Part shown: piece by piece, positions 5,069 to 5,100 of the stretch
Position numbering within the stretch: the first letter of the stretch is position 1
Layout: every line of letters begins with the position of its first letter
DNA from: Candidatus Methanoperedens sp.
GTDB lineage: Archaea; Halobacteriota; Methanosarcinia; Methanosarcinales; Methanoperedenaceae
Direction: 5' to 3'
DNA length: 5,100 bases
Assembly: GCA_028679855.1 (NCBI GenBank)
Contig: JAJRAP010000166.1
Location: 1-5,100, forward strand
Position numbers and translations under genes: made by a program
Notes under the pieces: model-generated
Told to the model about the DNA's origin: nothing
What the model saw: only the letters and a program-made list of their open reading frames with translations
Databases searched by the model: none

Positions 5069-5100
5069 TAAGCCGTGCATAATTGAACTGTTGTATAAAA

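Noticed and set aside
4739..5071. Plus-strand open frame of 110 codons over the right end
   Set aside because: It lies antisense over the recognisable UPF0147 gene, has Cys-rich, non-family-like composition and starts within the origin flank. It is a shadow frame.
5036..5080. Upstream start at 5080 for UPF0147
   Set aside because: The TATA box would fall within the coding sequence, and the first 15 residues do not resemble the family.
1..5100. CRISPR array, tRNA, rRNA or an anti-phage system
   Set aside because: No regularly spaced repeats, no cloverleaf-like segment and no defence-type domains were seen; the genes are housekeeping replication and secretion functions.

Overview
The window is archaeal and most likely comes from a Methanosarcinales-type euryarchaeon. 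A Methanoperedens (ANME-2d)-like or related lineage is my guess from the overall feel of the proteins, not something the sequence proves. The archaeal call rests on an Orc1/Cdc6 initiator, the PolD small subunit DP1 (a family D polymerase absent from bacteria), a signal peptidase with the Ser/His (Sec11-like) active site, a UPF0147 protein, and BRE/TATA promoters.

Layout, left to right. Bases 2-88 look like the broken 3' tail of a transposase. Bases 146-2393 (minus strand) carry a two-gene unit: the PolD small subunit (903-2393), followed one base after its stop by a DEDDy RNase H-fold nuclease (146-901). A short divergent promoter region (2394-2476) separates this unit from a plus-strand signal peptidase (2477-3052). 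That gene converges with, and overlaps by 4 bp, the minus-strand orc1/cdc6 gene (3049-4380). From 4381 to 4765 there is no gene. At the far right is a small minus-strand UPF0147 gene (4766-5035), whose 3' end faces the gap.

The gap is the most interesting part: it reads as a chromosomal replication origin (oriC). Four 22-bp elements fit the origin recognition box (ORB) pattern as I recall it: 4353-4374, 4482-4503, 4521-4542 and 4711-4732. The first three point one way and the fourth the other way. The inner two share a perfect 17-bp inverted repeat and flank 168 bp of about 76% A+T (40 G/C counted), the expected architecture of a duplex unwinding element. The outermost ORB lies inside the first codons of orc1, directly downstream of that gene's predicted transcription start, which suggests initiator autoregulation. 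A strong BRE/TATA sequence also sits inside the unwinding element, pointing at orc1.

Functionally, the window groups origin, initiator, a replicative polymerase subunit and a possibly associated nuclease. Orc1 and the DP1 unit are read away from the origin, co-directional with the leftward fork. The signal peptidase is inserted between them in the opposite orientation and has no evident replication role. Predicted TATA boxes of orc1, DP1, the peptidase and UPF0147 all lie about 25-35 nt upstream of the start codon, and no convincing Shine-Dalgarno sequences are seen there, so leaderless transcripts look to be the rule in this segment.
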